DNA of 64,000 nt from Nostoc sp. NIES-3756 (GCF_001548375.1 NZ_AP017295.1:1894501-1958500), one strand, 5' to 3'; counted from the first letter of the stretch, positions 18,212 through 27,753 are shown. Notes: generated by a model from the sequence alone, not told the origin. Made by a program: numbers and translations.

Positions 18212-19474
18212 TTACTTTAAAGGCAGAATGATTTGTAGTTTTGTTCCTTGATTAATTTTACTTTCAATACTGATTTTGCCTCCATGAGATTGAACTATTT
18301 GTTGGACTATAGATAATCCTAAACCAAACCCTCCAGTTTTACGAGAGCGCTTTTTATCCACTCGATAAAAACGTTCAAAAATATGAGGTAAATCCTCTTT
18401 AGGAATACCAATACCATTATCTATCACTTCAATGACAGCCCAAGATGACTGAGTAAATAAATGCAACTGAACTTTACCACCAGCAGAAGTATATTTACAA
18501 GCATTATTGAGTAAATTTGTAATGGCTTGACGTAGCAAATCAGCATAGCCGAGTACAATTATACTATTACTTGGCAGTTGAAAAACTAAACATAAATGTT
18601 GTGTATCTAGTTGGATAACATAATCATCTTTTATTTGCTTAAGTAAATTAATTAAATCAATTTCTTGTACTAATTCAGGAGGTAATGTACCTTGATAGCG
18701 GGCTAGAAATAGCAAATCATTTACCAAGATACTCATTGATTTAGCAATATCAAAAATCTTTTGAAAACGCTGACGTTGCACCTCTAAATCGGTAGATTTA
18801 GACAGAACGCCGTACTGAGAATTACTCATAATTGCTGTCAGAGGCGATCGCAATTCATGGGAAGCATCGGCTGTAAATCTTTGCAGATGGTCATAACTTT
18901 GGCGTATGGGTTGCATTGCTATTCCTCCCAACCACCAACCAGTCAAAGCGACTACGCCTAAAGTAATAGGTACTGAGACCGCTAAAACCATACGAAACTC
19001 TGCTAAAGCGCTTTCAGCAGATGTCATTGGCATTGCTGCTTGCAAATAACCAATTAGCACGCCATGTTGGTAAATAGGCAATGTTACCTGACGTAGCCAG
19101 ACTTTACTATCAGTTTTGATAGTATCAAATCCACTCGATATTAAAAGGCGATCGCTCGCCATCTTACCAAAAAATTGTACTAGTTGCTTTTGCTCATTAT
19201 ACCAACCTACATAGACCAATTGGCTGTCTAGCAATGGTTGTACCATACTTCCCAACAATGGTACATGTTCTAAGTCTGGTTGTTGTTGTCCATTTTGCAT
19301 TTCTAATTTGACATTTGCCGCCATGACACTGATTTTTTTATAAAGTAATCTATCGAGTGTTTCTAGCTCATCTATAACTTCTAAATAGTAAACTACTGCC
19401 GCAAACCCAACTAAAATACTCCCCATTGCTAGGGTGAACCAACTTGCAAGATTACGACGACTACGATTAAACAT
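18212..19474 (-). CDS. Membrane sensor histidine kinase
   Basis: The 420-residue protein has an N-terminal membrane segment (ASWFTLAMGSILVGFAAVVYYLEV, about 10-33), a periplasmic region of about 130 residues, and a second membrane segment (VLAVSVPITLGVVALTGWWLGGI). HisKA (FTADASHELRSPLTAIMSNS) and HATPase (NLLNNACKY, DNGIGIP, GFGLGLSI) follow. Its regulator is the OmpR-type gene upstream on the same strand, 61 bp away. The signal is unknown. Confidence 0.88.
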   Translation of the reverse strand: MFNRSRRNLASWFTLAMGSILVGFAAVVYYLEVIDELETLDRLLYKKISVMAANVKLEMQNGQQQPDLEHVPLLGSMVQPLLDSQLVYVGWYNEQKQLVQFFGKMASDRLLISSGFDTIKTDSKVWLRQVTLPIYQHGVLIGYLQAAMPMTSAESALAEFRMVLAVSVPITLGVVALTGWWLGGIAMQPIRQSYDHLQRFTADASHELRSPLTAIMSNSQYGVLSKSTDLEVQRQRFQKIFDIAKSMSILVNDLLFLARYQGTLPPELVQEIDLINLLKQIKDDYVIQLDTQHLCLVFQLPSNSIIVLGYADLLRQAITNLLNNACKYTSAGGKVQLHLFTQSSWAVIEVIDNGIGIPKEDLPHIFERFYRVDKKRSRKTGGFGLGLSIVQQIVQSHGGKISIESKINQGTKLQIILPLK

Positions 19475-19535
19475 AAATTAGTCATTAGTTATTAGTCATC
19501 AGTCATTAGTCCATAGTTTACAGTTATCCTTATTT

Positions 19536-20216
19536 CTAATTTGATTCTTGCGGATTTAAACGATAACCCATACCATAAACTGTCCTAATCCAATCACCTA
19601 CGCCTAACATCTGCAAGCGATGTCGCAACTTGCGAACTAACACAGTTAAGGCATTACTTTCTGGTTCCATACCACATTCCCATAAAGCTTCTTCAATCTG
19701 ATTGCGAGTCAAAACCTGATTAGGATGACGCATAAGATATTCTAGTAATTGTGCTTCACGAGGAGATAATTCTACTTTTACCTGATTGCGTTCTACACTT
19801 AATTGGGCTAAATGAAATTGTAAATCCGCTATACGTAAGCTATCTCCTTGCCAATCTGGGACTCTTCGCCCCAAAGCACGTACTCGTGCTAAAAGTTCCA
19901 CTAAGTCAGCAGGTTTAACTAAATAATCATCTGCCCCTGCATCTAAACCCATAACTTTGTCAGGTATAGTATCTTTAGCTGTCAAAATCAAGACTGGTGA
20001 CTTTTTACCAGCAAGACGATACTGACGACACAAACTCAACCCACTCATTGTTGGTAACATCCAGTCAAGAATTAATAGGTCATAATCTTTTTGCGAAATC
20101 AACCACTGGGCAATTTCTCCATCTTCCGCAGCATCAACAATATATCCAGCTTCAGACAGAATACTTTGTAGCGGCTCTAATTGCTCAAAATCATCTTCTA
20201 CTAGTAAAATTCGCAT
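19536..20216 (-). CDS. OmpR-family response regulator
   Basis: The ATG at 20216 (MRILLVEDDFEQ) gives 226 residues; the frame extends six codons to a TTG. The receiver contains EDD near the start, DLLILDWMLP with the phospho-acceptor Asp, LTAKD and DYLVKP. A winged-helix DNA-binding domain follows (LSPREAQLLEYLMRHPNQVLTRNQI, TVLVRKLRHRL, VYGMGYRL). It is paired with the downstream kinase. Confidence 0.9.
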   Translation of the reverse strand: MRILLVEDDFEQLEPLQSILSEAGYIVDAAEDGEIAQWLISQKDYDLLILDWMLPTMSGLSLCRQYRLAGKKSPVLILTAKDTIPDKVMGLDAGADDYLVKPADLVELLARVRALGRRVPDWQGDSLRIADLQFHLAQLSVERNQVKVELSPREAQLLEYLMRHPNQVLTRNQIEEALWECGMEPESNALTVLVRKLRHRLQMLGVGDWIRTVYGMGYRLNPQESN

Positions 20217-20453
20217 AAAACTTTTTAACGTCAAATCTTGTAATCAAGTTAAGAAATCTCTTTTAAAATTAAAAATATAACTTAGTTTTATGTCTTCTAT
20301 CTAATTTTAGATTTTAAGTTTTAGATTATTCATTGACAAAATAAATTATGTATATCTTTAGATAGTTGACAAAAAATCTTTATTTATAATCTCAACTTCA
20401 TAAGCATTAAATCAATTGAGTAAAATTTCTGCATAACTTAATAACTTAAAAAT

Positions 20454-21029
20454 ATGCCTGATTTACGCGCACAAATTTTATTATTTGTATCTTTACTATT
20501 TGTCGGAATTGTCTTTTGGACTGGAGGAGATTTCTTTACAAAGCAGTTATTGGGATTTTCCTACAGAACTTTAGACGGGTTGAACGTTGATACATTACCC
20601 CAGGTAATACTAAAGCTAGATTTCACTTTAATTGAGATGGAGATAGACGCAGAAGAAAAGTTTACTCAAGTTGAGATTAAAACAGCAAATTCTATGCTGC
20701 AACGATTGGAGTTGGAAATTCCCAACTCTAGATTTTCAGAAGTAGCGATCGCACAAGAACTAGGTCTATATCCTCAAGTTAAAAAACTTCAAGTTAATCA
20801 ACAGATAAGGTTGCAAGTCCCTTTAGATTTGTTAGCAATCAAAGCTACAATTGACAAAAACAAAAAAAACAGTTTTGTTGAAGTTATAACGACCAATAAC
20901 TCTTTGAAAAAATTATATTTATTACTACCAGAATATGAAGTTAATACAGTAGAGAATATGACTGCTAAATTACTAGGTCTATCTACTAATCATATTAGAA
21001 AACTTATAAGTTATCAACTTATAAATTAA
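20454..21029 (+). CDS. Membrane-anchored protein of unknown function (DUF2993-like)
   Basis: The 191-residue protein has one N-terminal membrane segment (ILLFVSLLFVGIVFWTGG), then a beta-rich region with KLDFTLIEMEIDAEEKFTQVEIKTANSMLQRLELEIP and SEVAIAQELGLYPQVKKLQVNQQIRLQVPLDLLAIKATI. The alternating pattern resembles DUF2993/LmeA-like lipid-binding proteins, but I cannot confirm this. It is divergent from the OmpR regulator. Confidence 0.5.
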   Translation: MPDLRAQILLFVSLLFVGIVFWTGGDFFTKQLLGFSYRTLDGLNVDTLPQVILKLDFTLIEMEIDAEEKFTQVEIKTANSMLQRLELEIPNSRFSEVAIAQELGLYPQVKKLQVNQQIRLQVPLDLLAIKATIDKNKKNSFVEVITTNNSLKKLYLLLPEYEVNTVENMTAKLLGLSTNHIRKLISYQLIN

Positions 21030-21104
21030 GGGATTTTAAACATTTGACTTAAATCTTCGTAAATAGCTAAGTAGAAGCACTAAATTAAACTAAAAAAGAG
21101 GTTG

Positions 21105-21260
21105 CCGGGTTTCGACTGCGCGGAAGTTGAATCTCGACTACGCTCGATTACCGCGTAGTCGAAACTCAACCCTCGTCTTCTCTGGGATCGAGCATTGAGA
21201 GTACTTGTACTGAGCGTAGTCGTTCGCGGAGCGTCTCGCAGAGAAGTAGTCGAAATGCGT
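21105..21260. repeat. Palindromic TCGACTACGC repeat cluster
   Basis: Repeated and inverted copies of CGACTACGC / GCGTAGTCG occur at about 21137, 21152 and 21214, followed by a TTCGCGGAGCGTCTC unit, with potential for several nested hairpins. This is a typical Nostoc intergenic repeat, and no gene is seen in 21030-21382. Confidence 0.65.
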
Positions 21261-21347
21261 CTTCTAAATAATTGTGTCCACATACTTATTTTGTTCCATT
21301 AAGAACCCATGTAAACAGCAACAGGTGGGGTAAGTGTTAGAATTTTC

Positions 21348-21379
21348 TTAGTATCATGGTTTTAAAACCATGATACTAA
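21348..21379. terminator. Perfect 32-bp palindrome after the P-type ATPase gene
   Basis: TTAGTATCATGGTTTT and AAAACCATGATACTAA pair perfectly and end 4 bp past the ATPase stop codon. The position suggests a transcription terminator or an mRNA 3' end stabiliser, although no long T run follows on the minus strand. Confidence 0.5.
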
Positions 21380-21382
21380 AAT

Positions 21383-24118
21383 TCAATCCAGAGGATCAAA
21401 GCGATTAGCAAAGGCTGCTACTAAAATCATTGGTAAACCTACAAGTAAGCAAATTAACCATTGATTCAAGTTTAGTGGAGCAGTAGAAAATAAATTATTC
21501 ATCAAACTCCACTGACTAAAGATTATTTGCAAAAAAATCGTGGTGGTCATACCAATGGCAATAGCAGAAGTATCTTTGAATCTTAGTCTAATTCCTCGCA
21601 GTTGATTAATTAACGCAACACCTAAGTGACTAATACTTAAAAGATAAAACAGTCTACCAGCAACTAAACCTTGAATTGCCATTGTCCTAGCTAAATCAAT
21701 ATTGCCTGTGGTTTGTTTTATCCATTCAAAAACACCAAAAATTAAAATCCAGTTAAAGAGAGAAATGACCACAATGCGCTTAATTAAACTTTGAGAAAGT
21801 AAAGGTTCGCGGGGGCTGCGTGGTGGTAGTTGCATTACCCGTTGAGATTTTGGCTCAAAGGCTAAAGGTACAGTCATGGTAATGGAGTTGACCATATTTA
21901 GCCACAAAACTTGTAAAGATAAAATCGGCAATTCTCTGGCAAACAGTATACTAATCAAAATTGTCATCGACTCACCACCATTAACGGGTAGGATAAAGGC
22001 GATCGCTTTTAATAAATTTCGATAAACAGTCCGCCCTTCTTCCACCGCAGCTTCTATAGAGGCGAAGTTATCATCGGTCAAAATCATATCCGAGGCTTCT
22101 TTAGCTACCTCCGTTCCCCCACCTCCCATTGCAATGCCAATATCTGCTTGTCTCAAGGCTGGTGCATCGTTTACACCATCCCCTGTCATAGCAACTATCT
22201 CTCCTTTAGATTGCAGCGCTTCCACAATGCGGAGTTTTTGTTCTGGTGCAACACGGGCAAACACAGCCCCATCTTCTATGGCTGTAGCTAATTCTGATTG
22301 CTCCATTTGAGCAAGTTGAGCGCCTGTAAATGCCAGCACTTCCCCATTTTTATTAAAGCCCATGCGCTGGGCGATCGCTCTTGCTGTTGCCGCATGGTCG
22401 CCTGTAATCATTTTTACCTGAATCCCTGCATTTTGGCAGGCTTCTACTGCCTTAATCGCCTCATTTCTAGGCGGATCAATCATTCCCTGCAATCCCAGGA
22501 AAATTAAGCCGTTTTTGATATCTGCATGGTCAAGGGAATTTTGATTAACAGATACAGATTTTTTGGCAAAAGCCAGCACCCGCAACCCAAGATCCGCCAT
22601 CACATCAACTTCCTGATGTATGGTTTGGGCATCAACAGATGTCAAATTTCCTCCAGCATCTAACATCTGCTGACAACGTTGGAGAATTGCTTCTACCGAA
22701 CCTTTAACATAAATCGTCTTACCTTGCGCAGAATTGTCTCCCTTGCTTCCCTCATGCAGAGTTGCCATGTATTGAAACTCAGACTCAAAGGGAATCACAT
22801 CCAATCTAGGCATTTGGGTTTCTAAATCTTGGCGATAAAATCCCACCTTTTCAGCAGCCGTTATCAATGCACCCTCTGTAGGATCACCAATCACCTGCCA
22901 TTGTCCATCTTTGTGTTCGAGATGTGAGTCATTACACAACAGTCCCGCTTTGAGAGATTCTTCCAAAGCCGGAAAATTCTGCCAATCTATTGGTAATTCA
23001 TCTAATAAAATTTCTCCTTCTGGAGTATAGCCTGTACCTGTGACTGTAAATTGTTCACCACCAGCATAAATTGCTTGTACAGTCATTTGGTTTTCAGTTA
23101 ATGTCCCAGTTTTATCAGAACAGATAACTGTAGCACCGCCTAAAGTTTCTACGGCTGGTAATTTGCGGACGATCGCATGACGGCGAGCCATACGGGAAAC
23201 ACCAATAGCTAATGTTACTGTTACTACTGCGGGTAATCCTTCAGGAATAGCACTCACCGCAAAAGCCACAGCCGCCTCAAACATTCCCGCCCAAGAATTG
23301 CCATAAGCCAACCCGACGGCAAAGGTCAGCGCCGCTATACCCAGAATTATGTATAGTAATGTGCGGCTGAATTTATCAAATTTGCGAGTCAAGGGAGTTT
23401 TCAGGCTCGTTCCTTGTTCAATCAGTTGAGAAATCCGTCCGGTTTCTGTGGCTTCGCCAATAGCTACGACAATCCCCTTACCAGTGCCGAAAGTTACAAA
23501 GCTGCCAGCATAAGCCATATTTCCCCGTTCTGCTAAAGCTGCATCTGCTGGAAGCGGTTGGGTATTTTTTTCAATTGCGACTGACTCACCCGTAAGTGCT
23601 GATTCATTAACTTGCAGATTGCGAGATTCTAAAAGACGTAAATCGGCTGGAACTTTATCACCAGAAACCAGTAGGACTATATCTCCAGGTACTAACTCTG
23701 TAGAAGGAACTTGTGCCTTTTGACCGTTACGGAGGATAGTTGCATTGGTTTGGACTGAGGAAGCTAAAGCTGCGATCGCACTTTCGGCTTTTGATTCTTG
23801 AAGAAAACCGACAATGGCATTAATTAGGATGACACCCCAAATTACCCAAGCATTGACCCACTGACCAATTAAAGCTTTAATTGCACCCGCAATCAGCAAA
23901 ATGTATAGTAAGGGTTGGTTGAACTGCAATAAAAACCTGAATATTGGGTTTGTCCCAGCTTTACCCTTCAGTTCGTTAGTACCGTAACGTTCACGTCGTT
24001 TTTCAACCTCATCTGAAGTTAAACCTGTTTCTATATTTGCATTTAACTTCTGCGCTACCCTTGATGCTGGTAGATTATGCCATTCCTGCTGGCTAATGTC
24101 TTGAGATATTGCTGTCAT
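21383..24118 (-). CDS. P-type Ca2+-transporting ATPase (type II)
   Basis: From the ATG at 24118 (MTAISQDISQQEWHNLPASR) the protein has 911 residues; the frame extends 13 codons to a TTG. It has all P-type landmarks: actuator GESVAIEK (near TGES), M4 SAIPEGLPAVVTVTLAIG, phosphorylation motif CSDKTGTLTENQMT, MTGDHAATA and GDGVNDAPALRQADIGIAMG. Ten membrane segments are expected. PEGLP in M4 fits SERCA/PacL-type Ca2+ pumps. It is 117 bp downstream of the rhodopsin gene on the same strand, so possibly co-transcribed. Confidence 0.9.
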   Translation of the reverse strand: MTAISQDISQQEWHNLPASRVAQKLNANIETGLTSDEVEKRRERYGTNELKGKAGTNPIFRFLLQFNQPLLYILLIAGAIKALIGQWVNAWVIWGVILINAIVGFLQESKAESAIAALASSVQTNATILRNGQKAQVPSTELVPGDIVLLVSGDKVPADLRLLESRNLQVNESALTGESVAIEKNTQPLPADAALAERGNMAYAGSFVTFGTGKGIVVAIGEATETGRISQLIEQGTSLKTPLTRKFDKFSRTLLYIILGIAALTFAVGLAYGNSWAGMFEAAVAFAVSAIPEGLPAVVTVTLAIGVSRMARRHAIVRKLPAVETLGGATVICSDKTGTLTENQMTVQAIYAGGEQFTVTGTGYTPEGEILLDELPIDWQNFPALEESLKAGLLCNDSHLEHKDGQWQVIGDPTEGALITAAEKVGFYRQDLETQMPRLDVIPFESEFQYMATLHEGSKGDNSAQGKTIYVKGSVEAILQRCQQMLDAGGNLTSVDAQTIHQEVDVMADLGLRVLAFAKKSVSVNQNSLDHADIKNGLIFLGLQGMIDPPRNEAIKAVEACQNAGIQVKMITGDHAATARAIAQRMGFNKNGEVLAFTGAQLAQMEQSELATAIEDGAVFARVAPEQKLRIVEALQSKGEIVAMTGDGVNDAPALRQADIGIAMGGGGTEVAKEASDMILTDDNFASIEAAVEEGRTVYRNLLKAIAFILPVNGGESMTILISILFARELPILSLQVLWLNMVNSITMTVPLAFEPKSQRVMQLPPRSPREPLLSQSLIKRIVVISLFNWILIFGVFEWIKQTTGNIDLARTMAIQGLVAGRLFYLLSISHLGVALINQLRGIRLRFKDTSAIAIGMTTTIFLQIIFSQWSLMNNLFSTAPLNLNQWLICLLVGLPMILVAAFANRFDPLD

Positions 24119-24235
24119 ATTCTTCGCCTTAAGATCGACTATAAGCAAGGTCAACAAATTTTGGATTTTTGATTTTAAATTTTGGATTAGTAAAACAATC
24201 TAAAATTGGCCGAGCTAATTTTTAAAATTATTGAG

Positions 24236-25021
24236 TTACACTCGCCGACGAGATATCCGGTTTTTTGGTCTATCGAAGGCGGTGATATTATCTACAAATT
24301 GGAAAGTATTTTCCACAAAGCGATCGCCACTCGTTTGCCGTGAATCGTGGAGATTACGTAAGCCGTGTAAATCTAAAAAGCTAAATCCTACTTTTGAGAA
24401 AAAGGGAATTAAGCAAAACAAAAACGTTTCCGTAGTTTGGTTGATCCAATTAAAACCATTGGGGCCAATAATCCAGACAATCGGGTAACAAATCCAAAGT
24501 ATAGTAAAATAAGTTACTACCTTATCGTATAAGCTAAATAATTCCACCCCTTGAGTTCTAGCCTTAGCACGTAAAGGGTTCCAAATGCCCCAAAGCACAA
24601 TCAAAAAGGCAAAAACCCCACAGATATACCATAAGTATCTCACCCAATCCCGTTCTGATAAATCTGCAATTAACCCACTCGTAATCACAACTACCTGAGT
24701 ACTCATCAAAAAACCAACGAGTGTCCAATCTTTTTTAGTAAACTGCATAGCTGTCCAAGACAGAGATAGCAGTAGTAAAGGTGTAGTCACAATCCAATCA
24801 ATATAACGAGCATAGTGGGCAATTTGACCAGCTACCTCAACTTTACCTTGGTCTAAAGCCATAGCCATATAAGCCAGTCCCGACCAAATAGGAATGAATG
24901 TTGCTACCAAATATTCATACTGTGGGACACCACGCGGGTTACGACTAAGTGACCAAAAATATAATGCACCGCTTGCCATTCCCGCAACATAAATCCAGTG
25001 AAGAATACTTTGCAAATCCAT
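24236..25021 (-). CDS. Anabaena sensory rhodopsin orthologue
   Basis: A 261-residue seven-helix microbial rhodopsin. Retinal would attach at K210 (IPFFSK210VGFSFLDLHGLRN), the counter-ion is D75 (ARYID75W), and P206 replaces the usual Asp of bacteriorhodopsin. S86 occupies the proton-donor position. These are the diagnostic residues of Anabaena sensory rhodopsin (ASR), a photochromic sensor with a long cytosolic tail. Position 198 is Glu where I recall Asp in the studied protein. The soluble transducer gene that follows ASR in PCC 7120 is absent; a Ca2+-ATPase gene follows instead. Confidence 0.92.
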   Translation of the reverse strand: MDLQSILHWIYVAGMASGALYFWSLSRNPRGVPQYEYLVATFIPIWSGLAYMAMALDQGKVEVAGQIAHYARYIDWIVTTPLLLLSLSWTAMQFTKKDWTLVGFLMSTQVVVITSGLIADLSERDWVRYLWYICGVFAFLIVLWGIWNPLRAKARTQGVELFSLYDKVVTYFTILWICYPIVWIIGPNGFNWINQTTETFLFCLIPFFSKVGFSFLDLHGLRNLHDSRQTSGDRFVENTFQFVDNITAFDRPKNRISRRRV

Positions 25022-25421
25022 ATAATTAACTCACAATATAAGGTAATGGATAATACATATAAATTACACCCCTAATCTTCAGCACATGGCAGTCAAGGGT
25101 CGAAGATGCCCCTATATCAACCTTGCTAAGACCCTTAAGGTTTCGTTTTTATGTGTTTCAATACAGACAAGAAGCTATAAATATAATTACTACAAAACTG
25201 TTTTTGAGTAACTACATTTAAAAAGCAGTAGGTATTTTTATCGTGTTTATTTACTTACTATTGCAACAAAATGTGATCAAAAAGTGACGTTTACTCAAAA
25301 ATAAGATTTTTCTAATTTCCACCTGCTGTCACTTTGTATTCACATTTCACCAATAAGCTAAAAATATTCATAAATGATTGTCTAATTATACTGAAAACAA
25401 TTCATAAGTTCAGCTTATAAT
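25022..25421. other. Intergenic region upstream of the rhodopsin gene
   Basis: These 400 bp separate the divergent rhodopsin gene and a small membrane-protein gene. They must hold both promoters. No gene, RNA or repeat is recognised. Confidence 0.4.
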
Positions 25422-25733
25422 ATGCTAAATCAAAAAATCTTTAAAATTTTCTGGTCTTGGTTAAAAATCACCCTACCAACATTCGTAGGACTAAGCGCCA
25501 TTATTTTATTAATGCTTGTGTTATTTACTATTTTCAGAGTACCTTCTTTGATAATTGGTAATGATAGTTTTTGGTTATTACGTTGGCAATATGACCAAAA
25601 CTCTAATTATTCAATTAGTTTTAATCCTTTTTTCTTATTTTATATAGCATCTGCAATTGGTTTAGTGGGTCTTTGTTGGAAATACTACTATCAGAATTAC
25701 AGCAGAAAAAAACGCAAATGCAGAAGAATCTAG
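25422..25733 (+). CDS. Small membrane protein, unknown
   Basis: The 103-residue product has two strong membrane segments (FVGLSAIILLMLVLFTIF, about 23-40, and FLFYIASAIGLVGLCWKYYY, about 71-90) and a basic C-terminal tail (SRKKRKCRRI). No family is recognised. It stands alone between the rhodopsin and xisF. Confidence 0.55.
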   Translation: MLNQKIFKIFWSWLKITLPTFVGLSAIILLMLVLFTIFRVPSLIIGNDSFWLLRWQYDQNSNYSISFNPFFLFYIASAIGLVGLCWKYYYQNYSRKKRKCRRI

Positions 25734-25768
25734 TTTAGGTTGTATTAATTATAAACCTTATATAGATA

Positions 25769-25816
25769 AAACCTCCGCGTCCCTCCGCGCTTTCCTCCGC
25801 GACCCTCTGCGTTTAA
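25769..25816. repeat. CTCCGCGACCCTCTGCG repeat
   Basis: Three tandem variants of CCTCCGCG(T/C/A)(C/T)CC are followed by CTCTGCGTTT. It is the same family as the unit at 5465-5515 and its inverted form at about 33015. Confidence 0.65.
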
Positions 25817-26026
25817 AATATTGCCCTCATACCTCACTTAACAAGAAATCTCCACCAAATAAAACTACTCAATTGAAACTCTAATGTGATCTCAATCTTC
25901 CAAAGCAAATTTTGATGACATAATAAGTGCTGAAAGTTATGTTATCTCTAAACATTCTGGTTTATCCTAAATGCTTGAAATGAACAAAAATAAATTCCAA
26001 TTTCGTTATTCTCAAAATAACGAACA

Positions 26027-26164
26027 ATGGTGTTTATGGCTTACGAATCCTGGTCACAAGTGGTAATTCGCACAGTTCTAGAATGGGAAAAACGTAAAGC
26101 CGAGTTAAAATCCACCTCGGCTATCCCAGAGAAAAAAGCAAAATCTAAACGCAAGACTGCTTAG
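26027..26164 (+). CDS. Small basic ORF convergent with xisF
   Basis: An ATG at 26027 (or 26036) opens a 45-codon frame, MVFMAYESWSQVVIRTVLEW, followed by a Lys/Arg-rich tail ending KSKRKTA. It overlaps the xisF stop tail-to-tail by 4 bp. The composition (helix plus basic tail) is protein-like and it would fit a small DNA-associated protein, but I recognise no family. Confidence 0.4.
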   Translation: MVFMAYESWSQVVIRTVLEWEKRKAELKSTSAIPEKKAKSKRKTA

Positions 26165-27705
26165 TAACGATACTCAATGGTTGTAACAAAATTGCCATCT
26201 ACACATATTTTTTTAATGCAACCATTGAGTATTAATCTTTTATCTTGAGCGTTAAGCTCTTGCCAATAGCTTTTATTAGCAAAAGCATGTATAATTCGTT
26301 CCTTAGCTATTAACGATTGTTTAACATTATTATTGATTGTACCTAGTGCGATCGCAATCTGTTCTTTCAAGTCATTTTTGATTTGTTCAATAGCTGAACT
26401 TGCTGGCAAAGTTTCCAAACTATTCAGCGATGCGCGGAGTGTTTTGACTTCTGGCGGTTCCTCGACAACAGGTTGCTCATCTGTTTCCACCAAGTTAGCC
26501 AACCGTTCGGCTTCTTGTGCTAATAAATCCACTACTTGAACATCTAAGATTTTTGATGAAATCATATTTTTATTATTACAATTACCAGTTTTGTACAAAC
26601 GACACTGATAATAATAGATAGCCCGCCCATTTTTATCTACCCGTTTTGCATGGCGCGTCATCGAACCTCCGCAATAACTACACTTAATTAACTTAGAAAA
26701 CGGGTTAACTTCATTATCTTCTCTTGCCGCCCATCGATTATTACGATTTTCTCTGATAATCTGTTTTACCCTTTCGTGTTCTTCATAGGTAATTATTGCC
26801 TCATTATCGTGAGTTCCCCATTTTACCTTCCACTCATCAAAATGTTTCCGTTTTCCCTTTGACTTAGCGTAAGTATCAAAAGGCAAACCCCCGGCATAAA
26901 CAGGGTTGACTAATAATGCTTTTAAGCCTGGAATTGACCATCTTAAACCAGACCAAGGATAACGCCAGGGATGATTAGTTTTATTGGGTGCAAAGACAAT
27001 TTTATCTAAGTCATCTTCCCTAACAATTCGTGAAGATTGTTCCTGCTTGTGCCAATTCAAAGCTTTTGTTTCTATACCAAAATCTGAGTGCAGTCTGCGA
27101 ACAGTAGCAGCCACTGAACCACATTCAAAAAAAGTTTTAAAAATATATCTAGCTACGTCGGCTACAGTTAATTCGATTCGTCCAGCCAACAAGCAAACGC
27201 ATGGTGAATTATCGCGGACATACTTGTCTTTGTCGATACGGTATCCCAATGGAGCAATTCGGTGGCTTTTTCCTTGGTTTATTCGATGACGGCGTTCACT
27301 TTTCAACCTCTCTGTTACCATTTTTACCTCAAATTTGGCAGCAGCAAGTAACATATCTATAGTTAATTCTCCACCAAGGCTGTCTGGGTCAACTCCTTGA
27401 TCTAGGGCTATAAGTTTAATTTCCTTGGAACGCAATACCTCCAACAATGAATAAAATAAACGTGATGATGAGCCTATCCGGTCAATCCGGGTAAATTGCA
27501 GAGATTTTACCTTACCTTTGGAAGATGTCTGCAAATCATAAATTAATTGTTGTAGCCCTTCCCTGACTTCGGTTGTCCGTGATTGAATATCCCAGTAGAC
27601 TTTGGAACATCCAGCATTACGCAAACGTTCTATTTGCTTTCGCAACGCACCTTTATCTGTTTGCTGTTCTTCACTGCTGACTCTGGCGTAACCCCATATT
27701 TCCAT
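26161..27705 (-). CDS. xisF: XisF, fdxN-element large serine recombinase
   Basis: The 514-residue protein is a large serine recombinase. The N-terminal resolvase domain reads GYARVSSEEQQTDKGALRKQIE with the nucleophile Ser10/11, and IDRIGSSSRLFYSLL. A recombinase domain and a zinc ribbon follow (CSYCGGSMTRHAKR...YQCRLYKTGNC), then a C-terminal coiled region. XisF is the recombinase of the fdxN element in Anabaena. It begins 44 bp from the fdxN 5-bp site and reads away from it. Its target sites here are inverted. The helper genes xisH and xisI are not seen in the window. Confidence 0.95.
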   Translation of the reverse strand: MEIWGYARVSSEEQQTDKGALRKQIERLRNAGCSKVYWDIQSRTTEVREGLQQLIYDLQTSSKGKVKSLQFTRIDRIGSSSRLFYSLLEVLRSKEIKLIALDQGVDPDSLGGELTIDMLLAAAKFEVKMVTERLKSERRHRINQGKSHRIAPLGYRIDKDKYVRDNSPCVCLLAGRIELTVADVARYIFKTFFECGSVAATVRRLHSDFGIETKALNWHKQEQSSRIVREDDLDKIVFAPNKTNHPWRYPWSGLRWSIPGLKALLVNPVYAGGLPFDTYAKSKGKRKHFDEWKVKWGTHDNEAIITYEEHERVKQIIRENRNNRWAAREDNEVNPFSKLIKCSYCGGSMTRHAKRVDKNGRAIYYYQCRLYKTGNCNNKNMISSKILDVQVVDLLAQEAERLANLVETDEQPVVEEPPEVKTLRASLNSLETLPASSAIEQIKNDLKEQIAIALGTINNNVKQSLIAKERIIHAFANKSYWQELNAQDKRLILNGCIKKICVDGNFVTTIEYRY

Positions 27706-27748
27706 AACAACACCACAACTTTCATTATCGTTTGATTGCCTATACTTC

Positions 27749-27753
27749 TATTC
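27749..27753 (+). other. fdxN-element recombination site, nifS side
   Basis: TATTC in the context ATACTTCTATTCACAGAAG matches the known 5-bp core of the fdxN element. The second copy is at 49379-49383 on the minus strand. The element-side flanks of both copies (ATACTTCTAT) are identical when read on the plus strand. Confidence 0.9.
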
